Positions 33,260 through 42,262 of a stretch of 64,000 nt of DNA are shown here, in pieces (positions within the stretch are counted from its first letter, which is position 1; each line of letters opens with the position of its first letter). Origin of the DNA: Cladochytrium replicatum (taxonomy: Eukaryota > Chytridiomycota > Chytridiomycetes > Cladochytriales > Cladochytriaceae); contig JAHLKD010000134.1 of the NCBI GenBank assembly GCA_025526935.1, positions 39,847 to 103,846 on the forward strand, given 5' to 3'. The translations under genes were made by a program, and so were the position numbers. Under the pieces are notes generated by a model. The model had not been told where the DNA came from. It searched no databases and saw only the letters and a list, made by a program, of their open reading frames with translations.

Positions 33260-33799
33260 CTCCAGTTCGGATCACGATCCAAAAATTAACTTCTGAGGTT
33301 GCAGGGGATTTATTACTAATAAGTGGAACTGGAATAGAGGACTATGGTGAAGTGGCGGTGGTGGCTAGTGTGGCAGTGAAAGTGGCTGCAGCACTGCCAC
33401 CGGAAATTCCCACCTGGGGTGAATGTTCCATTTCTGACTGCCGTAGCTGACTACAGGTCGGGCTGAGAACGGAGCCGCTATCTCGCAATAAACTGTGGCA
33501 TTATTGCACTGTGTTGTTCGATTTCGGTACATGTTGTTCCTAATGTCATACCCTGCCAGTGGTGCTGTAAAAGCATTGGTGCAAATACCTTTCAGCCTCC
33601 CAAGCAAACACAAAAGAAAAAACTCCGCAACCGCAGAAAAGGCACCATGGAGTTCATAGTTTTGATTTCTTGGCAGCCTTCCTGGTAAGGAATCTGGCCA
33701 CCCCATTCTGGTCATCTGACAACATCCTAATCATCCTCCCATGACGTGTAAATTTTGTAACCTCCATGTGGTTCGGTTAGATTGCATTTCCTCTCACAA
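33260..33799. other. Upstream region of STE12, no gene seen
   Basis: Contains the STE12 promoter/5' UTR and a GTGGCGGTGGTGG-type low-complexity patch near 33350-33400. The minus-strand open frame at 33365-33715 has no recognisable motif. Confidence 0.35.
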
Positions 33800-34353
33800 T
33801 CAACAAGAAGATCGATCTTGTGGTTCCTTGTGCATGGTCACCTTGATCAAATTCTTCGTCTGCAGAACCGCGTCGGGAGGAAGTGCCGCTGCCTTCTTTG
33901 CGATATCCAGCACCTGATTTATGAAATTCTGTGGGCAGAATCCGGCTGAACATCAAACATGCAAAAATTGGATACTTGTTACAGATTATATACCTGATAA
34001 ATCCCCAACGCTCAAACTCCCCTGCTGAGCATTGGCGTCCGCGCAAATCATCTCGTTAGCTCGAGCCAGGCCGATGATGTGTGAGAACAGAAACGAGGAA
34101 CATCCTTAAATGTAAACGATCAGCAAGGGAAGCTCTTCCATATCTTTATTTTTTTGTATATTACCGAAAAAGCTTGGAGAACTTGATGTACTCCTCCACC
34201 ACCGTTGCTGCCGAAAGCACACCATGAGATTACAATTTCCTGTTGCGCAATCACATTTGCGACAGTTGAGAGGTTCAAGTCGTAAAGGTGAGAGCTTTTG
34301 AGGAAGTGGTGGAGTGTGAAGGTCGATGGAGACCACACAGGGTTGTGTTGCAT
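33800..34353 (-). pseudogene. Enoyl-CoA hydratase/isomerase (ECI2-like) remnant
   Basis: Several frames must be combined to follow the crotonase fold. EEYIKFSKLF lies near 34170, then GCSSFLFSHIIGLARANEM, the conserved stretch that follows the oxyanion-hole region, then in another frame RGRQCSAGEFERWGFI, an intron (GTATATAAT to TTCAG), RILPTE, and after a further shift NFINQVLDIAKKAAALPPDA and VLQTKNLIK. The end resembles peroxisomal delta3,delta2-enoyl-CoA isomerases of fatty-acid beta-oxidation. At least three frame changes make it a pseudogene unless sequencing errors are common. Splice-site remnants show it descends from a duplicated gene, not a processed mRNA. Confidence 0.65.
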
Positions 34354-34526
34354 CTGCCGGATTGAAGAGTTTGGATGTGTCCGGATGTTTTACTCTGAAG
34401 GACTTAGTTGCTCATCTGAGAGAATCATTGCGGAACGGCGTGTTCGATGATGAGGTTATGATTGAGTTTGTCAGTGCGAAAGAAGGTGCTGTTGCTAGGT
34501 TTTTGGGATCGACCTTTTCTGACTGA
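34326..34526 (+). other. Small uncharacterised open reading frame
   Basis: A 66-codon ATG frame (KSLDVSGCFTLKDLVAHL, MIEFVSAKEG) overlaps the 5' end of the isomerase remnant on the other strand. Its composition is protein-like but there is no known motif. It precedes the truncated copy of the orphan gene. It may be part of that gene family or chance. Confidence 0.2.
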
Positions 34527-34644
34527 TGATGTGGTGCATGAGACATATTGTAGTCGTGAAATTTTGATGAACCCTCTGGAGCATGTAAAATAAAATGCGC
34601 AAGGTCAGCACATGGTCAAGAAGAGATTATGATAATCACTTACC

Positions 34645-34911
34645 GTGCTATCCGCAACAACCTGCGAATTCATCTGGCAACGCCATCAACAAGTACCTGG
34701 AGAGCCAACCTCGCATTATTTTGTCTCCGACTTGAAACTGTTCAGAAACAAACTAGTCTTGGTCTTTGGTCAGATTCGTGCGCTTACGGAGCCACTCGTT
34801 GGCGATGATTTTTGGCTCCGTAAGCGCACGAATCTGACCAAAGGCAGCGCTTTTACTAGTTTACTTGAACAAAGGTCGGTAGTCTCTTGTGCATGCATTG
34901 TGCAAATTTGA
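34645..34911 (+). pseudogene. Internally deleted copy of the orphan gene at 35101
   Basis: The left part (CATCAACAAGTACCTGGAGA, then GCCAACCTCGCAT) matches bases 35134-35165 of the intact neighbour. The right part (TTCAGAAACAAACTAGTCTT, then GGTCTTTG.CAGAT) matches bases near 35645-35680. Some 480 bp between are missing. The encoded end FRNKLVLVFGQIRALTEP corresponds to FRNMLVLVFDQMRMLTLN of the neighbour. A perfect 31-bp inverted repeat is embedded at its 3' part. Confidence 0.7.
34764..34843. repeat. Perfect 31-bp inverted repeat with 18-nt spacer
   Basis: Left arm 34764-34794 and right arm 34813-34843 are exact reverse complements (core GATTCGTGCGCTTACGGAGC). The spacer is 34795-34812. 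The left arm belongs to the truncated orphan-gene copy, so the right arm is an inverted duplication of coding sequence, not a transposon end. Confidence 0.9.
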
Positions 34912-35100
34912 GAAGTTCTTAGGTTAATGTAATGAAGTTATGTTTTAATACGTTCTCGCCCTCTCATTTGTACCCTGTTGCTTTCTCACCGAGGGCAGCA
35001 AATTTTCTCACAAATGAAAACCTTGGTCGTGGCACAAAGTTCTGGTTGAAAAATTGTGGTAAAACTGTGCCATCGATCCCCCGCTGTTCAGTCACCAAAC

Positions 35101-35775
35101 ATGGCAACCAGTGAATTCATCTTCGACAATGCTATCAACAAGTACCTGGACAGCCAACCTCGCATCAGCATTATCTTTGAAACGAAAGTCTTCAGCAAAA
35201 TCACCACTTTTACGATCAATGGTGTCCCGATCCTGGACCGCAAGGAAGCCTTCTCGGTCGCCAGCGAGGTTGAAAGTGTCTTTCGCCAGCTCCCAGCGAA
35301 AAATGCACTCGCTAATGTTCGCATCGTGCGACGCTCCCCAAACGAGCCCATCAACGTGCGCAAAATCAAGTGGCTCGACCCAGAGATGGAGATCACCCTC
35401 ATTTATGAGGTCAAGACTGAGAGATCGATGGAGAAAGGAATAGCACTGATCGGGCCAATCCTGCTGGAATTCTACATTGACTTAAAGAAAGCGACGACCA
35501 ACTGCGATTTCGTGTGGCATAACGGAGTGCGAAAGTTTGGGGTCCACGTTGCGAGGATAACAGACGTTAGCATGAACTTGGAAATCCCTTCCGACTTTCT
35601 CGCGAGGGTTGCGGCGAGGTTCCCGGAGCTTGGTGGGGATGTATTCAGAAACATGCTCGTACTGGTCTTTGACCAGATGCGAATGCTGACTTTAAACCTT
35701 ATGATAGCCGAAGGAAAATTTCTCTACAACCCGCTGGTTGTTGATGATTTTGTCAAAACACACCGGTTTCACTAA
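35101..35775 (+). CDS. Orphan single-exon protein, 224 residues
   Basis: ATG at 35101 (ACCAAACATGG, a fair initiation context), intact frame to TAA 35773-35775. It begins MATSEFIFDNAINKYLDSQP and continues with mixed alpha/beta character: ISIIFETKVFSKITTFTING, NVRIVRRSPNEPINVRKIKW, MEITLIYEVKTERSMEKG, LLEFYIDLKKATTNCDFVW and VFRNMLVLVFDQMRMLTLN. There is no signal peptide, membrane helix or recognised motif. A truncated relative lies 200 bp upstream and a 77-bp tandem repeat 48 bp downstream, so the locus has been duplicated and rearranged. GC-richer codon use than the surrounding repeats suggests coding constraint. Function unknown. Confidence 0.55.
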   Translation: MATSEFIFDNAINKYLDSQPRISIIFETKVFSKITTFTINGVPILDRKEAFSVASEVESVFRQLPAKNALANVRIVRRSPNEPINVRKIKWLDPEMEITLIYEVKTERSMEKGIALIGPILLEFYIDLKKATTNCDFVWHNGVRKFGVHVARITDVSMNLEIPSDFLARVAARFPELGGDVFRNMLVLVFDQMRMLTLNLMIAEGKFLYNPLVVDDFVKTHRFH

Positions 35776-35823
35776 TATTCTTGTGCAAATAGCCATTATC
35801 TCATTCCTCATGGTGATTGCTTA

Positions 35824-36054
35824 AAGTTCTATGAAAAGTTCACGATTTGCAATATGTTACGACAACTCGCCCAGTTATTCGCCGGGATGGGAGCAATATG
35901 AAGTTCTATGAAAAGTTCACGATTTGCAATATGTTACGACAACTCGCCCAGTTATTCGCCGGGATGGGAGCAATATGAAGTTCTATGAAAAGTTCACGAT
36001 TTGCAATATGTTACGACAACTCGCCCAGTTATTCGCCGGGATGGGAGCAATATG
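35824..36054. repeat. Three identical 77-bp tandem units
   Basis: Units 35824-35900, 35901-35977 and 35978-36054 are identical (each starts AAGTTCTATGAAAAGTTCAC and ends GGGATGGGAGCAATATG). 77 is not a multiple of three, so the array is not coding. No spacers, so not CRISPR-like. Confidence 0.95.
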
Positions 36055-36223
36055 AATCCACAAGACTGGAACGTAAATATTCTAAAAATTTGCACGATAC
36101 AGGATATTCTATCACCACAGCAAGTGTGGGACAAAGATATCCCAACCAAGGGGAAACAACACAAATTTGGTAACATCCTACAGTCTTCAAAGAATCAACT
36201 TTTTCTAAGTTACAGGCAAAGAA

Positions 36224-37290
36224 TTGGCTTTTGTGAATCAGTCCCTCCCATATGCGTTCCTCATCCCTGAGTTCGTAGCCAATTTCATTCGGAGTCCTCA
36301 ACCAGAGCTACATCTAGTGCACTATTTCCCAAGCTGCATGCATTCGAGGCTTCTTTATGTCCATCGTTACTTTTCGGCTGTCTGCGTCACACTTGATTCG
36401 TTTCCATTCTGGGGGGTCATGGAATTCATCACCATTGCCTTGTTTTGTTACTCGCTCTGGTTCAGAAACAGCGGTGTGGGTGAGTGGTGATCTGTTCTCC
36501 TTCTCCTCTTCAATGTTTGGCTCGGAAACAGCGAAGTAGGGTAGTGCTGGTCTATCAGCATTCACCTCAATGTTCAGCCTGGAAAAAGTGACGCAAGGAA
36601 ATCCTGAACCATTCGTGTTATCTCTATTGTAACAGTGGGTTGGCTGAAGCTGATCTGTTCTCGTTCATGTCAATATTCCCGCTGCAAAGCTATTCCAGTG
36701 CTCGTAGTGCTGCTGTCACTCTTATATTTCGGGGTATGGCGGGGCATCAAGTCTACCCTGCGCTTCATGTTTACTGCAGCTGTATCTTGTGTCGCTCTTC
36801 ACTGCTGGTTGTCTTGGTGCTGATTTGCACGTGCTTTCCATCAGCCAGGATGCTGGGTGTTTGAGGGGTGCATTTGATAGGAAACTCCTGTCGGTGCAGA
36901 TTCCCGAATTATTTTTTTTGGTTTGAGTGAGATTGTGGTGGTGGTGTTCGTGGTTGCGGTGTATGAGATTCTTATTCAGCTACAGGCAGTGTCTCATTGT
37001 GGTTTTTGAGGATATGTGAACGTAGGTCGGTGTTTGACAGCCCTGGCGCCAGCACTGGGTTCTTGAGCGTACAGAAACATTGAGTGAAGTTTAAACAAAC
37101 TCTTCATGCTTTTCAGTGCAGAAAGCTTCCGGTTCTCCCTTTGCTCCTGCAAGAAGATTCTCACATGCGCATTTTTGTCTCCAAGTGCAGAAATCCAGGC
37201 TTAGAGCTCTTCATTCTTTTGCTCCATTGATATTATTTCTGCGGTGTGCTTAATCTGCGGCTCGACCTGAATGCATACAATGGCTTCCTT
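36224..37290. repeat. Degenerate dispersed repeat, copy 2, modules A and part of B
   Basis: Reverse complement of 36270-36905 matches module A of the 7.3-7.9 kb copy (motifs NADRPALPYFAVSEPNIEEE and SPLTHTAVSEPERVTK on the minus strand). Bases 37081-37290 match module B at 8195-8390 but in the same orientation as copy 1 on the plus strand. The relative orientation of the two modules has therefore changed between loci. Confidence 0.7.
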
Positions 37291-37329
37291 CTATCTTTTC
37301 TCATGAAATCGGGTTTTACATGGGTCTAA

Positions 37330-37480
37330 AGCTTGACCTGATAAGAGTTTTGCTGATACCCGACCTGGATCCGACCCGAAAAATTTTCCTGAAACCCGCC
37401 TATTGGATCAGGTACGGTTTGTCAATGGACCCGAACCCAACCTGGATGACCCTGAAAACCCGCCAATCCTTAGGAAGCAG
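37330..37480. repeat. ACCCGA/ACCC-rich block related to 56376-56530
   Basis: Reads like a string of degenerate GACCCGA, GAACCCA and AAACCCGCC words. A similar block in opposite orientation (GGGTCCGGGTTGGGTCTGGG) lies at 56376-56530 next to retrotransposon debris. No coding motif. Confidence 0.4.
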
Positions 37481-37499
37481 ATGCTCTGGATGACCTCTT

Positions 37500-37800
37500 T
37501 CACCAAAAGGATAGCTGTCAGGGTCTTCCACGAGTCAAATCTTTCGCTATATTTGACTCGTGACCATTTGTGGCTTCCTTTGATTTGACTCGTCAGTCAA
37601 ATGCCAGACGCTCCATTGACTTGTAGGACCACTTGTCAAATGCTTTACAAATACTTGATTTGCCCACATCTATTTGACAAATAGATATTTGCCTATTTGA
37701 TTTGTTTGCAGAATGTCGGATAATTGCCAAATATTTGTATTTGATTCGACAAATATTTGGCAAATAGTTATCATTGGCAAATATTTGACTCCTGACCACT
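37500..37800. repeat. CAAATATTTG palindrome cluster
   Basis: Several copies of CAAATATTTG and shortened forms (ATTTGAC, TTTGCCAAAT) within 300 AT-rich bp. Probably the eroded interior of a small palindromic element. Confidence 0.45.
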
Positions 37801-37863
37801 TTTTGCGTGAAAAGATTCAGGTGTGCTTTTGGTAATATTACAAGCTTTCTGGAGCTCCAAGCA

Positions 37864-38654
37864 GGTACAAATCTGTACCCGCACAACGTCGATTTGCTTG
37901 CAGCTTGATGTTACAAACGTGGAGGAGCTGGTACAAATCTGTACCCTCTCCTGGAAAATCACTTAACTCAGCCAGGTTAGCCATGAAAAATTGGGTACCC
38001 ACTGTCCTAGCATAGAGCACAGTGTCGACAGAGACGAGGGTGACACTAGTCAATTGAATATACTCTATCGAGGGCTACAATAGACTGTCCTAACCTTCTG
38101 GTCTTGTCCGTGTATTGAACTGGAGTGGGTACAGATTTGTACGCACTCAATGTCAATTTGCTTGACCATACAAACAGTAGTCTATGTCTTAGTACCATTA
38201 TACTTGACCATACGAACAGTAGTCTATGTCTTAGTACCATTATACTTGGTCTTGTATGAAGTGCGACTTGCGAGCCGGTGTGGTTGACTGGAAAACTGAT
38301 GGCCCTGGTTTGCATAGTCACGTGACTCCTAGGGTGGGAGCTGGTACACACTGTACCCACTTGAGGTTGATTTGCTTGGTCATATGAACAGTGCTCAACT
38401 TCTTCTGTAAGACTTGTATGAGGTGCGACTTGCGCCCTGTGTGGTTGACCAGAAAACTGGCCGCCAAGATTCACTAGGTTGGTACAGTTGGCCAGTGGGG
38501 TCACATGATTTTTTGAGGTACATACGTAGCAAACTTTGGAGTTGGTTTCCTGCTCAACCACTCCCACATGCGAGTAGCACCTCGTACAAGCCTAATAGAA
38601 GACATTCAACACTGTTGGTATATCGAGTCTGGCAAGCAGATACAGATCTGTATC
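37864..38654. repeat. Five spaced GGTACA-N3/4-TGTACC palindromes
   Basis: GGTACAAATCTGTACC occurs at 37864-37879 and 37930-37945. Variants follow at 38128-38143, 38343-38357 and 38639-38654 (GATACAGATCTGTATC). Three are followed by a TCGATTTGCTTG- or TTGATTTGCTTG-like word. A 42-bp direct tandem duplication lies inside the interval at 38161-38244. No ORF with a known motif. Confidence 0.6.
38161..38244. repeat. Two 42-bp tandem units
   Basis: Units 38161-38202 and 38203-38244 (CTTGACCATACAAACAGTAG at the start of the first) differ by one base. Confidence 0.9.
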
Positions 38655-38946
38655 CTCTCCTACTCTAGGGTCACGTGATTTTGCAAGGTACCTTCCAAAA
38701 TCTGCTATTTTTGAGAGGTGCTGGAATGCGATATAATCATAATGTGAGTAAACAATATTATTTGGCAACCGTCCATTCTTATCTATTCGCCTTAATAGAA
38801 TGGTTTTTCTGTCTTGTCTTGCAACCGAACTGTCCCAATTTGGAAGTCCTGTGCCTAACGCGAAAACACGTCGCTCACCTCCACTCACTGCAAACCAAAC
38901 TTGCAAACCTTGACCTGTCTATTTGCATCTCGATAAGTATCTGGCA

Positions 38947-39745
38947 GTAAGTGTTCATTACTTGTGTTCTCTATTCTCCTACTAGTAAGCTGATCATCCC
39001 GTTTCTCACCACTGAAGGATTACGTGGTGTACTTGGACTCCACTGGATTCTATGGGGATACCCGTGTTGTTCCAGTTCTCTGTCAGGTACTTGCTGTTTT
39101 TAGACCTCTATTCCAACGTACTGCTAACTTCGTCACCCAAGCAGTACACTTGTACTTTCTTCCAGCCTTGCTTTGTTTGCTTGACCTCAGCCACGTTTTT
39201 GTGCTCACAGCAATCTCGACCGCTCTGGAGAATCAGAGGATGGTTCGGAAAGTTTATCTTTGACTTAGCAATGGAATGGGCATCTCGAATCGCTGCTCGG
39301 ATTCTGGCCACCATGGCCCAAGACTTCAGGGATCGAGAAAAAGAGCTTTCTCACAGCTTGTCGCCAAAGGAGATGCGATGGCTGCTGTAGAAGCCACACT
39401 GGCTGATCTTTGCAATTTTAACCGGTGCACAATACTTGAGATGCGGCAGAGGATCCAGACACTCGAATCAGCCTTGGCGGAGCTCAAAAGGAAGCATGAT
39501 GGAGCTGAAGAGCTGATTGAAGTTCTCTGAAGTGAGAACATGGAGTCAAACGCTGTGCTTACCACGCAGTTTGAAGAGTTTTTGAAGAAGAAAGGGATCT
39601 CGTGTTTCAAGTATCGGGGCATAACAAAGAAGGGAAATGCCCTCGAAGAGCAATGTACTGAATTGAAGGAACACCTACACAAGAAGGCAGAACAAGTGCA
39701 CAACATCAGGTTCAACCTCAAATGTGTGATAAACATGCATTGAAT
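38947..39745 (+). pseudogene. Coiled-coil repeat protein fragment (module B, second locus)
   Basis: Related to the minus-strand module B near 9.0-8.0 kb but on the plus strand here. Order: FVCLTSATFLCSQQS, KFIFDLAMEWASRIAARI, TMAQDFRDREKELSH, then after a frame change LVAKGDAMAAVEATLADLCN, MRQRIQTLESALAELKRKHD, a TGA, and MESNAVLTTQFEEFLKKKG with LEEQCTELKEHLHKKAEQV. Heptad-type spacing of Leu predicts a long coiled coil. It is better preserved than copy 1 at its 5' end, lacking the stop after AQDFRD. Frameshifts and a stop make it a pseudogene. Confidence 0.6.
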
Positions 39746-40772
39746 AGAATCTACAGGTATTTTCTTGGTACATGGGATTTAGGATTGCATTATATGCGAA
39801 TGTCTGATTGAAGCACTATTTAATAATCACAGTAATAGTTACGTATTGGGAACAGTAGTTTAGCAATCAAGCCATACTGCTATATAAGAGTATGCAACGC
39901 TGATTGAATGGTGTGTATTTGTCTCAGGATCGACTCTACTCAATCATGTTTGAACAGAGGAAACCTACTCCGAATACGCCAATTCACCACAACATTCCAC
40001 AGTTCATTCTGCACTCCGAAAATATAAGATAGTGCAGAATGACTCTGAGGAAATGCCTTTTAACTTTATTGATACAATCTAGAGCTCTCCTATTTATTTA
40101 TTGAAAGGCCAATGGTGTGTAACATCTGTCTTACGGATGAGCTTCTCCACCAATCCCAAAGATTTCGAGGAATTATTTCCATCCAACGGAGCACTTCTTC
40201 ATTTCCGTCCTGCGGTCGGGCCGGTGATGATAACTATTTTGTTGTTGGTGATATGATGAAAAATTTTGATCTGATCAGCCTTCGCAAATTTTCGCGTGAC
40301 GTAGAAAAGTGCACGTTGATTTGGCACTAAGGCTTAAGAAGGTTAGTGGTCGAAGAGACTTTTTACAGTTGAGGGATAGTTCTTGGGAGTGTAGAAGCAC
40401 GAATCATGAAGTGACATGCCGTGATCCTATCAGTTGGTTTCAGAACAGGGGACACGGTCGAGGCAATTTTCACGTACTACAACAACTTGTCATTTCCCTT
40501 CTTTTGTGGTGTTATGTCACATTGCTCAGAGTTTTCGTAATCTCAAGATTTTCAGCAGTGTAGAGTGCCAAAGGTGTTTCGTTTGGATCAAGTGCCAACC
40601 AGAAAGGTTGCCGAAACATTTTGTAATGCTATGTCAACGGACTTGAATCCGCTGGTCAGGTTGTTTTTGCTTTGAATCCACAAATCAAAGTATTTTTTTC
40701 ATAACAAAACGCGAGGCGTATTCAATGTATATCCATCTGCTTTTTGGGCACAATACCCTATTACTATTTTGA
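39746..40772. other. Unassigned region before ADE1
   Basis: Short plus-strand frames between 40112 and 40646 look partly coding (YFVVGDMMKNFDLISLRKFS, VHVDLALRLKK, DPISWFQNRGHGRGNFHV) and could be a small decayed spliced gene. I could not assign a family. The rest is AT-rich. Confidence 0.3.
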
Positions 40773-42103
40773 CTACAGCACTGGGTCTTTGCCAGTAAGA
40801 ATGCGATATGCCTCAACATATTTGTCCATTGTTTTCTCAGTAACTTCCGCTGGAAGCTCCACCGGGGTCTTCTTGTCAAAGTTAATTGAAAGAAGGTAGT
40901 TTCGGACAAATTGCTTGTCAAAGCTACACAATGATGAACTCCAGTAAGGAGGGGATCATAACAATGGTTCCGTACCTAGGTTGTTGCTGTCCCGGCTTAT
41001 ACACATCAGCTGGCCAAAACCTGGACGAGTCTTATAGATTTTAGTCAGATTAGAAAAACCGCGTATTGAGTCCAAAAAGCGTACCTGGTGTCAGAACCTC
41101 GTCAGCCAAAACGACATGCCCATTTTCGTCGACACCAAACTCGAATTTGGTGTCAGCAATGATGATGCCCTTCGTTTGAGCATAGTCACGAGCCTGTCAT
41201 AGTAATTGATGATCAGGAACACCTCCTACTCGTTCACATTCAGAAAAAGGTGCTCATACCGTTTCATAGATCCGAACCGACAGATCTGCTACTTGGCGGG
41301 CGTAATTCTCGCCTATGATGCCAGTCACTACGAAATTGAGTTCAGACTTTGAAACTGGCAGAGTAGCGGAAGCTCGCACGTTTTGAAGGATGGATGTTCT
41401 CATCTAAGGGTGTCATTAGTAATATTTCAGTGTTTTATCAATGTACCCACCATGTTCTCCAAGTTCTGCTTTTGTTGAAGGGGTGAAAATGGTTTGAGGC
41501 AATCGATCACAATCCTGCAAGTTCGGGGGAAGAGGAAGGTCGCAAACGGTTCCCTTCTTTTGATACTCGACCCATCCAGACCCTTACCAAAAGGATCATG
41601 TTGGCGACGACAAATCTGCATTTAACAATTACCAACCAGTAATGTATCCTCGCACGATAGCTTCAACAGGAAGAATCTTCAACTTCTTCACCAGCATGCT
41701 TCGTCCAGCAAGCTGATCTCTGTATTTTTGGATACGCTCGTCTTTCATCTCATCAACAGTTGCGGTGACAACATGAGACGGAATGACATCTTTCAAAAGA
41801 TAAAACCAGAAGGTACTGATCTGGGTAAGAATCTTCCCCTTTCCAGGTATGCCCTATTAGTTATTCGCCGGAATTTAGTAGTAGAAATGGCAAGGGGTTT
41901 GACACCTACGTTCGTCATGATGACATCAAAGGCACTGATTCGGTCCGTTGCAACAAACAGAAGGGTTTTATCATCCACTTCGTAGATGTCGCGAACCTTG
42001 CCGCGAGCAAGAAGTTTCAACTCGGGACAGTTCTTTTCACCGATGATTAAGACAATAAAGCGCAGAGGCAAAGAAACGTTCTCACCGACTCGAGGAGTGC
42101 CAT
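40773..42103 (-). CDS. ADE1: Phosphoribosylaminoimidazole-succinocarboxamide synthase (SAICAR synthetase)
   Basis: Minus-strand gene with several short introns. Exon 1 is 18 nt (MALLES, 42103-42086), exon 2 is 42032-41910 and exon 3 starts at 41853. The family pattern is clear: [122 protein letters not shown], and at the end [18 protein letters not shown] and [29 protein letters not shown] is the nucleotide-binding loop and [14 protein letters not shown] the SAICAR signature. It makes SAICAR from CAIR, aspartate and ATP in purine synthesis. It is monofunctional, as in yeast Ade1, not fused to AIR carboxylase as in animals. TAG stop at 40773. Confidence 0.94.
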
Positions 42104-42262
42104 TTTGATTAGGGTCGATCAGAATAAGCTGCAACATAGAAACACAGAGTGCATGCATGTGAGTCGATGGTCTCCAGCGTTCCCCCATATGTGACAATGT
42201 CGTACATTTCTTTTACTTCCACGCGCCACCCCTCCCGTGATTGAGTGATCGCACCCATCACG
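42104..42262. promoter_or_regulatory. Divergent promoter between ADE1 and talin
   Basis: 159 bp between the ADE1 ATG (minus) and the talin ATG (plus). Contains TGAGTCGA (42162-42169), which resembles the TGACTC core bound by Gcn4/bZIP factors that often act on purine genes. That link is only suggestive. Confidence 0.35.

Noticed and set aside
34764-34843. Perfect hairpin as a rho-independent-type terminator or transposon terminal repeat
   Set aside because: Eukaryotic context, no T-run, and the left arm is recognisable coding sequence of the adjacent gene family.
40112-40646. A distinct gene upstream of ADE1
   Set aside because: Partly protein-like frames exist, but no family could be named and no consistent exon chain was found; left as unassigned.
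42245-42262. Talin start at 42245
   Set aside because: The codon is GTG; ATG at 42263 is six codons downstream and gives the expected head.
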